In this document: positions 8,086-15,354 of the stretch, piece by piece
Position numbering within the stretch: position 1 is the stretch's first letter
Layout of the letters: each line of letters begins with the position of its first letter
Origin: Spongiactinospora rosea
GTDB taxonomy: Bacteria > Actinomycetota > Actinomycetes > Streptosporangiales > Streptosporangiaceae
Reading direction: 5' to 3'
DNA length: 64,000 nucleotides
NCBI RefSeq assembly: GCF_003315795.1
Contig: NZ_QMEY01000010.1
Span: 1-64,000 of the forward strand
Program-made: the position numbers and the translations under genes
The notes under the pieces: model-generated
The model's database searches: none
The model's input: the letters and a program-made list of their open reading frames with translations, nothing else
What the model was told of the DNA's origin: nothing

Positions 8086-9197
8086 GCCCGGACCTTCCGC
8101 CGCGCGGCGAGCAGGTCCGCCAGCGGATCCACCGAGCCACCGGAGGCCGCCGCCAGCAGGTCCCTGGTGTTCTCGCGCACCCGGTCGGCCACCCAGCCGA
8201 ACACCCAGTCCTTGCGCGCGTCCGCGGCCAGCTCGAACGGTACGACCCTGGCGATGGCCAGGCCCGCCGCCGCGGCCCCGCCGACGTTCGCGACCACGTC
8301 GGGGATCAGGGTCGCGCCGGAGGCGGCCACCTTCTGCTTGGCCTCCGCGCTGGAGCACAGGTTGCCGCCCTCGACGACCAGCCCGGCGCGCAGCCGGTAG
8401 GCGTTGTCGGCGTTCAGCGCGTCCTTGTTCGCGGCGAGGACGAGCAGGTCGGCGTCCACGTCCAGCCAGCCGTCGGACTCGTCGCAGGTGGTGACGCCCT
8501 GCGGCAGCCGGGAGCGGTCGATCCGGCCGAGGCTGTCGGTGATGGCGATGAGGCCGTCCACCGGCAGCCGGTCGGCGCTGATGGTGCCGCCCACGTCGGC
8601 GACGGCCACGATGCGGTGGCCGCGCTCCTCCAGGAAGCGGGCGACCGCGCGGCCGACCGTACCGAACCCCTGGATGACGACCCGCGCCTCCTTGTCGTGG
8701 CGCGCGGCCTCAAGGGCGGTGACGGCCGACACGCCGACGCCGTGCCCGGTGCAGTCCACCAGCGGCTCGTAGTACGTGCGCCAGTCCATCGGCATGTCCA
8801 CGGCCCTGGCCCGGTGCCGAGGGTCGTAGCCGGCCTCGGCGAAGAACAGCGCCCGGTCCGCGGGCGTCACGCCCAGGTCGATGCCCAGGTGGATGCCGCC
8901 GTGCAGCAGGGGCCGCACGGTACGGCCGAAGGTTCTGAACGTCTCCTCGCGGCCGGTCCCGTCGGAGACGATGCCGCCCTTCGCCCCGCCGATCGGCAGG
9001 CCGACGAGGGTCAGCTTCTCGGTCATGCCCCGGGCCAGGCCGCGTACCTCGTCCTCGGTCACCGAGGCCGTCATCCGGACGCCGCCCATGGCCAGGCCGT
9101 CCACGAGCGAGTCGGCCACGACCCAGCCTTTCAGCGGGCCGCCGCTGCCGTTCAGCGAGACGACGAAGGCGGGCTCGCGCTCATCAATGCTGCTCAT
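8082..9197 (-). CDS. Glu/Leu/Phe/Val (ELFV) amino acid dehydrogenase
   Basis: A 371-residue NAD(P)-dependent dehydrogenase that interconverts an amino acid and a 2-oxo acid. The substrate domain carries LPIGGAKGGIVSD (the catalytic-Lys loop, usually P-x-GGGKGG) and the Rossmann domain carries VVIQGFGTVGRAVARFL. Downstream come AANKDALNADNA and VVEGGNL, also family-typical. It starts at an ATG with GAGGAG upstream; a GTG one codon earlier is possible. Within this operon it probably aminates a 2-oxo intermediate, rather than serving central nitrogen metabolism. Substrate specificity is not readable. Confidence 0.85.
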   Translation of the reverse strand: MSSIDEREPAFVVSLNGSGGPLKGWVVADSLVDGLAMGGVRMTASVTEDEVRGLARGMTEKLTLVGLPIGGAKGGIVSDGTGREETFRTFGRTVRPLLHGGIHLGIDLGVTPADRALFFAEAGYDPRHRARAVDMPMDWRTYYEPLVDCTGHGVGVSAVTALEAARHDKEARVVIQGFGTVGRAVARFLEERGHRIVAVADVGGTISADRLPVDGLIAITDSLGRIDRSRLPQGVTTCDESDGWLDVDADLLVLAANKDALNADNAYRLRAGLVVEGGNLCSSAEAKQKVAASGATLIPDVVANVGGAAAAGLAIARVVPFELAADARKDWVFGWVADRVRENTRDLLAAASGGSVDPLADLLAARRKVRA

Positions 9198-9222
9198 CAC
9201 GCACTCCTCAGTTCGATGGGGG

Positions 9223-9789
9223 TCACTGGTAGAGCCGGGCGAATCCGCGCAGGATCTCCAGCCCGTCGCCGCGGAATTCGAGGTGCGCCTGCGAGCCGTA
9301 GATCCGGCCGTCCGCAGAGCGCAGGAACTCCACGGGCGCGTGCTCGGAGCGGCCGATGGCGCGGAATCCGGCGGGGGCCTCGCGCAGGTACAGCGTGTGC
9401 CGGTGGAAGACCGTCACGGTGGGCTTGACGTGGGCGAACAGCGGGTCGTCCAGGTCCACCTGGACCTCGTAGCCGCCCACCCGCTGCGGCCCTTCGACCA
9501 GTTCGCCGCCGTGCGCGACCGCGATGATCTGCATGCCGCCGCAGATCCCGAAGACCGGGACGCCGGCGGTGGTGATGAGGTCGATCAGCGGCCGGTAGTG
9601 GTCGCGATCGTAGGCGCGTACCTTGGTGCCGCTCAGCACGATCGCCTGGTAGCGCCGTGGATCGAGCCGGTCCGGCACCTCGGAGACGGGCACCGCGTCG
9701 GTCTCCGACCCCAGATCTTCCAACCGCCGGCGAAGCTGTTTCAGGGAGAGCGTTCCGTTGTTGACCACCAGGACCCGGGACGTCGCCAC
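9223..9789 (-). CDS. class I glutamine-amidotransferase-fold (GATase1/C26) protein
   Basis: A stand-alone 188-residue GATase1 domain. The nucleophile elbow GICGGMQ gives Cys83; GSQAHLEF gives His169 and Glu171, so the triad is complete. The fold covers ammonia-producing subunits and also gamma-glutamyl hydrolases (PuuD-type, family C26). No synthetase partner is encoded beside it. In this operon two roles make sense: deamidating the carrier's terminal Gln, or hydrolysing the gamma-glutamyl isopeptide that holds substrate on the carrier. No LysK-type peptidase is present. The GTG start has AAGGAG upstream. Role is inference; family is clear. Confidence 0.8.
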   Translation of the reverse strand: MATSRVLVVNNGTLSLKQLRRRLEDLGSETDAVPVSEVPDRLDPRRYQAIVLSGTKVRAYDRDHYRPLIDLITTAGVPVFGICGGMQIIAVAHGGELVEGPQRVGGYEVQVDLDDPLFAHVKPTVTVFHRHTLYLREAPAGFRAIGRSEHAPVEFLRSADGRIYGSQAHLEFRGDGLEILRGFARLYQ

Positions 9790-9819
9790 GAGTTCGGCTC
9801 CTTTCGATTCAGGGTCGCT

Positions 9820-10614
9820 TCAGGCAGGGGTGATGACCGTGCCGGACCGCTCGGCGAGCATGTCGGTGACGAGCGCGCTGCCGATCACGACCCGCTGGAC
9901 ACCGCCCGCCAGGGCCTCGCCCGCGGCGCGCAGCTTCTTGCGCATGCCGCCGGTCGCGCCCCGGTCGCGGAACTCCGCGGCGGCCTCGGCGGTGATCCGC
10001 CGCACCGGGCGTCCGTCGATCAGCAGGTGGGCGACGTCGGTGACCAGGGTCAGCGACGTCGCCGAGGTCGCCGCCGCGATGGCCGCGGCGGCCCGGTCGC
10101 CGTCGGTGTTCACCTCCTGCCCGGCCGTGTTCCTGGCCAGCGGGGTGATCAGGTAACAGTGGCCCGGCTGGAGGTTCTTCAGCAGGCTCGGGTCCACGCC
10201 GACGATCGGGCCGACCAGGTTGTCCAGTTCGACCAGTTCCTTGCCGCGCCACCACCAGCGCTCGCCCTCGCCCGCCCGGACCAGGCCGTCGCCGCCGATC
10301 AGCCGTTCGGTGGTGATGCCCCGGTCGGCCAGCAGGCCGATGACCTGCTCGGCGAGTCCGGCACTGACGGTCTTGATGTCGGCGATCACCTCGGGGGTGG
10401 TCCAGCGGCTCTGGTTGCCGTAGCGGTCGCGCAGGATCGCCGACGGCTCGGCGTACTCCGGTTTGAGTCGTTTGAGCGGTTTGGACCAGCCGTGGACCAG
10501 GATCAGCGGGTGGTCGCGGCCGTGCCCGGCGAGGTCGTCCCACCAGGCATCGGCCATCGCGTGCAGGGTCGAGCCGCCGAGCTTGACCACCGTGGGCGGC
10601 GTTTCGGCGCTCAT
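9820..10614 (-). CDS. lysZ: LysZ/ArgB-like amino-acid kinase acting on carrier-bound substrate
   Basis: A 264-residue amino-acid kinase. It begins VVKLGGST, has the glycine loop LVHGWSKPL, the EVNTDGDRAAAAI nucleotide region and GGMRKKLRAAGEALAGGVQR near the end. That C-terminal KK region matches LysZ closely. By homology it phosphorylates the side-chain carboxylate of the LysW-bound amino acid. One oddity: the normally invariant VHGG is VHGW here, a bulky change next to the phosphate-binding loop that may reflect a different substrate. It overlaps lysY by 4 nt. Confidence 0.82.
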   Translation of the reverse strand: MSAETPPTVVKLGGSTLHAMADAWWDDLAGHGRDHPLILVHGWSKPLKRLKPEYAEPSAILRDRYGNQSRWTTPEVIADIKTVSAGLAEQVIGLLADRGITTERLIGGDGLVRAGEGERWWWRGKELVELDNLVGPIVGVDPSLLKNLQPGHCYLITPLARNTAGQEVNTDGDRAAAAIAAATSATSLTLVTDVAHLLIDGRPVRRITAEAAAEFRDRGATGGMRKKLRAAGEALAGGVQRVVIGSALVTDMLAERSGTVITPA

Positions 10615-11666
10615 GCGGGCATCACCGGCTGCATCTCCAGCCCGGCCCGCTCGGGCAGCCCGAACCGCCGGTTGATCGCCTGGACGGCCTGCCCGGCCGC
10701 GCCCTTGATCAGGTTGTCCAGCGCGGCCAGTACGACGATCCGGCCGCCCTCGCCGTCGTGCAGGACCGTCACGTCGCAGTAGTTGGACCCCAGCACCGCC
10801 TGCGGGTCGGGCATCGGGATCAGCGTCTCGGTGTGCCTGCGCACCCGGACGAAGGGGTGCTCCTTGTAGAAGCGCAGGTAGGCGCGCTGCAAGGTGCGTT
10901 CGTCCACCTCGTCGTCGGTGAACGCGTAGCTGCTGGCCATCAGCCCGCGTACGTGCGAGACGCCGTACGCCGACATGCTCAGCGAGCCGATCCGCCCCGG
11001 TTTGCCGCGCTCCAGGAAGTCGGTGACCTCGGCGGCGTGCCGGTGGCCGACCGGCGCGTACGGGGCGATGGCCCCGTTGCGCAGCGGGTGCAGGTCGGCG
11101 GTGCGGAGCTGGAGGCCGCCGCCGCTGGACCCGCTCTTGCCGTCCACCACCACGGTCTTGAGGTTGAGACCGAGGGAGAGGACGAGCGGGGCCAGCCCGA
11201 GGGTGATCGCGGTGGCGTAGCAGCCGGGCAGCGAGATCAGCGGGGCGCCCGCCATCTGGTCACCGACCAGCTCCGGCACGCCGTAGACGCTGCGGTCGGC
11301 CAGTTCGGCGGACCGGCGTACCGACGGGTACCAGCGTTCGTGCAGCTCCGGGGTCCGGATCCGGAAGGCGCCGCTGAGGTCGATGACGGCGGGCACCCGG
11401 TCGGTCAGCCGCGCCGCCAGCTCCGCCGACACCGGTGCCGGGGTCGCCAGCAGTACGACGTCACAGCGGCCGGACAGGTCCTCGGTGACCGGTTCGACGG
11501 TGACGCCGAGATCCAGCCGGAGGTTGGGGTGCAGCTCGGCGGGCCGCCGCCCGACGCTTGAGGAGCCGCCCAGGAAGGTCAGTTCGAGTTCGGGGTGCTG
11601 GGCGACCAGCCGGATCAGCTCGCCGCCGGCCAGCCCGGAGGCCCCGGCCACACCGACGCGGATCAT
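10611..11666 (-). CDS. lysY: LysY/ArgC-like acyl-phosphate reductase
   Basis: A 351-residue NADPH-dependent reductase of the N-acetyl-gamma-glutamyl-phosphate reductase family. The Rossmann motif is VGVAGASGLAGGEL (residues 4-17). The catalytic cysteine is Cys149 in SLPGCYATA, and the downstream GKSGSSGGG and PVGHRHAAEV motifs are intact. By homology it reduces the acyl phosphate made by LysZ to an aldehyde while the molecule stays on the carrier. It overlaps lysX and lysZ by 4 nt on either side. Whether it belongs to LysY or ArgC is decided here by context. Confidence 0.85.
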   Translation of the reverse strand: MIRVGVAGASGLAGGELIRLVAQHPELELTFLGGSSSVGRRPAELHPNLRLDLGVTVEPVTEDLSGRCDVVLLATPAPVSAELAARLTDRVPAVIDLSGAFRIRTPELHERWYPSVRRSAELADRSVYGVPELVGDQMAGAPLISLPGCYATAITLGLAPLVLSLGLNLKTVVVDGKSGSSGGGLQLRTADLHPLRNGAIAPYAPVGHRHAAEVTDFLERGKPGRIGSLSMSAYGVSHVRGLMASSYAFTDDEVDERTLQRAYLRFYKEHPFVRVRRHTETLIPMPDPQAVLGSNYCDVTVLHDGEGGRIVVLAALDNLIKGAAGQAVQAINRRFGLPERAGLEMQPVMPA

Positions 11667-12514
11667 GCGATCAGCTCCCGTACGTACTGGCAGATGGCCG
11701 TGGCGATGTCCGCCTCGCTGACCGAGGCCACCGCCCGGAAGGCGGGCGCGTGGTTGACCTCGTTGACGACGTGGCCGCCGGGCGTGCGGAACAGGTCGAT
11801 GCCGTACACGCCTTCGCCCAGCTCGTTCAGCACCGCGTCGATGATCTTGCGTACCTCGGGGCCGGGGGTGACCGCGCGGTTGCGGTTGCCCACGGCCGCG
11901 TTGCTGCGCCAGTCGCCGCCCGCGCTGCGGAACTCCGCGACGGAGACGAGCTCGCGGCCGACGACGAAGCAGCGCAGTGACGAGCCGCCGGCCAGGTACG
12001 GCTCGACCAGCCCGGCCTGCTCGAAGCCGTGCCCGAGGTCTTCGACGTGGTCATAGACCGAATGCGCGGTGTCGGCGTCGCGCAGCAGGGTGACCCGGCG
12101 GCCCATGCCGCCGAAGACCGGCTTCAGCACCACGGGCGGCGGGAGTTCGGCCAGCGCCTTGTCGAAGTCCGCGCGGGACAGCACGAGCCGGAAGTCCGGC
12201 ACCGGCACCCCGGCGGCGCGCAGCAGCGAGCGCAGCGACAGCTTGTTCTCGCAGGCGTGGACGGCCGCCGCCGAGTTCAGCACCGGGACCCCGGTGGCCT
12301 CGGCCAGGGTGGCGACCAGCCCGCCCCGGGTGTAGCTGCGGCTGCGGATCAGCACGGCGTCGTAGCCGGTGAGCGCCGCCGGGGCCGGGTCCCCGAGGCA
12401 GAGGGATTCGTCGTTGACCCATTCGGCGCGCAGGCCGAGCGCCGGGGCGGCGTCGATCAACCGGCGTTCCTCCCAGCCGATCCGGTCCGCGACGATGGCG
12501 ACTTTGCGTTCCAT
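11663..12514 (-). CDS. lysX: LysX-like ATP-grasp ligase for the amino-group carrier
   Basis: A 283-residue RimK-type ATP-grasp enzyme. It has the NKLSLRSLL and PVVLKPVFGGMGRRVTLL nucleotide-binding parts and the metal site GIDLFRTPGGHVVNEVNH. LysX and ArgX join the amino group of aminoadipate or glutamate to the terminal Glu side chain of LysW. Two substrate motifs differ from the primary-metabolism enzymes as I recall them. The N-x-x-R-G-G segment reads NAAVGNRNRA, and the EFKN that follows EVNH reads AFRA. Its start is 4 nt after the lysW stop with no strong ribosome binding site, suggesting coupling. Confidence 0.85.
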   Translation of the reverse strand: MERKVAIVADRIGWEERRLIDAAPALGLRAEWVNDESLCLGDPAPAALTGYDAVLIRSRSYTRGGLVATLAEATGVPVLNSAAAVHACENKLSLRSLLRAAGVPVPDFRLVLSRADFDKALAELPPPVVLKPVFGGMGRRVTLLRDADTAHSVYDHVEDLGHGFEQAGLVEPYLAGGSSLRCFVVGRELVSVAEFRSAGGDWRSNAAVGNRNRAVTPGPEVRKIIDAVLNELGEGVYGIDLFRTPGGHVVNEVNHAPAFRAVASVSEADIATAICQYVRELIA

Positions 12515-12518
12515 GGGG

Positions 12519-12704
12519 TCACTGGCCCCAGTCGCGGAGCTTCACGGCGACCATCTGGAGGGCGAGCCTGCCGTCCTGGACGTCCTCCACGCGCAGCGTC
12601 AGCATGCACTCGGGGCAGGAGATGGTCTCGCCCTTGGCCATCGGCGGAGTGGTCACGTCGGTCTCGCACTCCGGGCAGGAACCGTTCAGCGTGCTGGTGG
12701 ACAT
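12519..12704 (-). CDS. lysW: LysW-type amino-group carrier protein with C-terminal Gln
   Basis: A 61-residue acidic zinc-ribbon carrier. Two CPEC motifs (Cys10/13 and Cys30/33) make the zinc site, and the C-terminus is LRDWGQ. Known LysW proteins end in EDWGE, and the terminal Glu gamma-carboxylate is the attachment point. Here the last codon is CAG followed directly by TGA, so the protein ends in Gln. A parallel is Pup, whose terminal Gln must be deamidated to Glu before ligation. The ATG has AAGGAG upstream, and the gene sits between the synthase gene and lysX. The family call is secure; the consequence of the Gln is inference. Confidence 0.9.
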   Translation of the reverse strand: MSTSTLNGSCPECETDVTTPPMAKGETISCPECMLTLRVEDVQDGRLALQMVAVKLRDWGQ

Positions 12705-12724
12705 GGTGGTTCTCCTTCGCTGGA

Positions 12725-13879
12725 TCAGAGGGACAGGAAGTCGATGGCGGCCTTGCAGATCTGGACGCGGTCGAGCAGCCCCCGCCCGTCCCGCTCCTGG
12801 CGGTCGATCAGCCAGGTGGTGAAGGCGGCCACGTCGACGTCGATGCCGGACTCGTCGAGCGCCCACCCGACCAGGGCGGGCGTCAGGCGGGTGCGCACCC
12901 GCAGTTCGCGGGAGTTGCCGACCAGCTCGGGCGGCACGCTCTCGTACGCCGCCGGCTGGCTGAGCTGGCCCGGCAGCTCGTACGCGAAGGCGTGCGGGGT
13001 GGTCGGGCCGGGCTGGAAGGCGTCGCCGAGCTGCGAGCCGCGCAGCGCGATCTCGGTGAGCTCGGTGAGGTGGCTCAGGTCGAAGCGGGTGTCGCCGTGG
13101 ATGATCCGCAGCGAGATGAGCAGTTCGGCCAGCGGGGCGTTGCCGCCGCGCTCGCCGATGCCGCCGACCGTGGCGGAGATCCACTCCGCGCCCGCCCGGC
13201 AGGCGGCCAGCGAGTTGGCGACCGCCATGCCCAGCATGTTGTGCGAGTGGATCTCGATCTCCGCGCCGTCGATCGCGGTGATGCTCGCGATCTGCTCCTC
13301 CATCTGCCAGGGCGACAGATAGGCGACGGTCTCGGCGAGCCGGAACCGGTCGGCCCCGGCCGCGAAGCCCGCGCTCACGTAGGGGACGAGCCGTTCCTTC
13401 GGGGTGCGCGCGCCGTCCTCGCCGCTGAACGTGACGTGGAAGCCGTGCTCCTTGGCCTGGGTGATGGCCGCGCGGGCCAGCGCGTTCAGGTACTTGAGGC
13501 TGGGGGAGTCCAGCTTGAGCCCGGCGTGCTCCTCGGAGGTCGGGATCGAGAACATCACGGACCGCACGCCCAGCCGCGCGGCCTCCGCGAGCGCCTTGGC
13601 CACCTGGTGGCGGTCGCGCACCAGGACCAGCGTCAGGCAGCGCTCCGGGCCCACCGCCTCGTGGGCGGCGAGGATCAGGTCCGCGTCCTTGGTGGAGGGG
13701 CCGGAGATCATGCCCACCTCGACCAGTTCCACCCCGGTCCGCACCAGCAGGGTCGCGATGCGGGCGGCGTCCTCCGGGCCGAACTCCACGCCGGCCATGT
13801 GCGCGGAGTCCCGCAGGGTCGCGTCGGACAGGTGAGGCAGCCCCCTCGGGAGGCCGCCCCCGTGCTCTGTTACAGCCAT
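12725..13879 (-). CDS. homocitrate/isopropylmalate synthase-like DRE-TIM metallolyase
   Basis: A 384-residue TIM-barrel enzyme of the HMGL-like superfamily, first gene of the operon. The catalytic start is DATLRD (19-24), the metal site is HSHNMLGMAVANS (211-223), and GGIGERGGNAP (239-249) is the synthase loop. The C-terminal part (PPELVGNSRELRV) resembles the homocitrate-synthase subdomain. Relatives condense an acyl-CoA with a 2-oxo acid. Departures: HxHND reads HxHNM (Met215), and RDGEQ reads RDSAH. Homoaconitase and homoisocitrate dehydrogenase genes are absent, so ordinary aminoadipate synthesis is not encoded here. GAAGGAG precedes the ATG. Confidence 0.8.
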   Translation of the reverse strand: MAVTEHGGGLPRGLPHLSDATLRDSAHMAGVEFGPEDAARIATLLVRTGVELVEVGMISGPSTKDADLILAAHEAVGPERCLTLVLVRDRHQVAKALAEAARLGVRSVMFSIPTSEEHAGLKLDSPSLKYLNALARAAITQAKEHGFHVTFSGEDGARTPKERLVPYVSAGFAAGADRFRLAETVAYLSPWQMEEQIASITAIDGAEIEIHSHNMLGMAVANSLAACRAGAEWISATVGGIGERGGNAPLAELLISLRIIHGDTRFDLSHLTELTEIALRGSQLGDAFQPGPTTPHAFAYELPGQLSQPAAYESVPPELVGNSRELRVRTRLTPALVGWALDESGIDVDVAAFTTWLIDRQERDGRGLLDRVQICKAAIDFLSL

Positions 13880-14166
13880 TGCGCGCTCTCCTTCGCTGAA
13901 GCTCTCTTCGGTGGAGCCGTTGACGATGGTGGGCCAACCTTTCCTAAAGGGACAACGGCCTTTACTTCAGAGGTTTGTTAATGACTGTCATGGAACGTTA
14001 TGTGAAGTGAGATATGCGAATTCTCGGTCTGTGTGATGACAAATCACCGGGCGAGTCGTCTGGTAGCCCGGCTTTTCCGGTTAGCGTGGGCAAGTCCGTC
14101 GCGACCGATCCGAAGGTTCTTCAAACGCTCCGCACATCACCGGGCGATGAGAAGGAGAAGGATCCA
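13880..14166. promoter_or_regulatory. divergent control region between the carrier operon and acyl-CoA dehydrogenase genes
   Basis: A 287-bp stretch with lower GC than its flanks, expected to hold both outward promoters. An imperfect dyad (AAAGG at 13936, CCTTT at about 13949) and the AT-rich stretch TTTGTTAATGACTGTCATGG lie nearest the minus-strand operon. I could not fix a -35/-10 pair. A plus-strand frame open from 14014 would extend the dehydrogenase, but the strong ribosome binding site is at 14150-14161. Confidence 0.45.
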
Positions 14167-15336
14167 ATGGTGCTTTCGCACATCTCCACCGAGACCAGCG
14201 GCGTCGAGCCGCCGCTCGTCGAACGGGTACGGGCCCTCGCGGGGCGCGTGGCGGGGCCGACCGCCGCCGACCGCGACCGCGACCGCCGCTGGGACCCCGA
14301 ACTGCTGACCGAACTGGCCCGCGCCGGGGCCGGATGCCTCACCGGGCCGCTGGTGCCACGATCTCTCGGCGGCGCCGAACTGTCCGCCGTCCAGACCTTC
14401 GCGCTGCTGGAAGGGCTGGGCGAAGGGGCCCGCGACCCGGGCCTCGCCCTGGCGGTCGGCGTCCACGCGGTGCTCGCCACCGTACCGCTGCGCGCCTTCG
14501 GCACCCTCGGGCAGCGGGCCCGCTACCTGCCCCGGACGGCCTCCGGCGAATGGCCGGCCGGGCTGTCCCTGCGCCAGACGCAGGGCGCCGCGCTGGACTC
14601 CACCGTCACCGCCCGGCCCGCCATGGCCGGGCTGGGCGGCTGGGTGCTCAGCGGCGAACTCGACCTGGTCGTGAACGCGCCGATCGCCAACCACTTCCTG
14701 GTCGTGGCGGCGCACCACGGCGGCGGGCGTACCGCCTTCGTCGTGGACCGGACCACCCCGGGGCTGCTGATCACCGAGGCTGCCCCGGCGGCGATGCGCA
14801 CCTGCGCGTGGGGGCGGATCGTCCTGGACGGCTGCCGGGTGCCCGACGAGGCCGTACTGGGCACCCCGCTCGGCGCGGCCACCGAGGTCGAACCGCTGCT
14901 GGCCACCTTGGACTGGGTCTTCACCAGCGCGCCCTGGCTCGGCATCATGCGTGCCCTGACCAGGGACGCCGTCAACGGCGCCCACCAGGCCAACCGCTTC
15001 GGCCGGCCCGTCGCGCACGCCCAGTCCGCCCGGTTCACCCTGGCCGACCTGGCCACCCGGTGCGAACTGGCCGGCGGGCTGCTGTACCGGGCCGCCCGCC
15101 GCTTCGACACCGACGGCAGGCCCTCCCACCAGGACGCGGCCATCGCCCGGCTGTTCGCCGCGGAGGCCGCCCTGGCGGTCACCGAGGGCATGGCCCGGCT
15201 CTCCGGCCCGCTCGCCTTCACCGGCGACCACCTGATCGAACGGGCCCACCGCGACGCGCTGTTCTTCGCCGAAACCGGCGGCGGCACCGAAGTGCTCCGC
15301 CCGGTGATCGCGGCTTCCCTGCTCGGACTCGGCTGA
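14167..15336 (+). CDS. acyl-CoA dehydrogenase family protein (first of a pair)
   Basis: A 389-residue flavoprotein of the acyl-CoA dehydrogenase family, which introduces a 2,3-double bond into acyl thioesters or, in some branches, hydroxylates or nitrosates with reduced flavin. N-terminal helical, middle beta (LRQTQGAALDSTVTARP) and C-terminal helical parts are all present. The C-terminus has ETGGGTEVLRP, where acidic residues occupy the place of the usual EGT catalytic/FAD loop. The start is set by GAAGGAGAAGG just upstream of the ATG. It is followed after 18 bp by a second family member and probably forms a complex with it. Confidence 0.82.
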   Translation: MVLSHISTETSGVEPPLVERVRALAGRVAGPTAADRDRDRRWDPELLTELARAGAGCLTGPLVPRSLGGAELSAVQTFALLEGLGEGARDPGLALAVGVHAVLATVPLRAFGTLGQRARYLPRTASGEWPAGLSLRQTQGAALDSTVTARPAMAGLGGWVLSGELDLVVNAPIANHFLVVAAHHGGGRTAFVVDRTTPGLLITEAAPAAMRTCAWGRIVLDGCRVPDEAVLGTPLGAATEVEPLLATLDWVFTSAPWLGIMRALTRDAVNGAHQANRFGRPVAHAQSARFTLADLATRCELAGGLLYRAARRFDTDGRPSHQDAAIARLFAAEAALAVTEGMARLSGPLAFTGDHLIERAHRDALFFAETGGGTEVLRPVIAASLLGLG

Positions 15337-15354
15337 ACGCGGGAGTACACCACC

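Noticed and set aside
12519..13937. A 472-codon minus-strand frame spanning the whole synthase gene and lysW
   Set aside because: Only the last 61 codons (lysW, with its own ribosome binding site) are protein-like. The rest is the Arg/Gly-rich shadow of the synthase gene.
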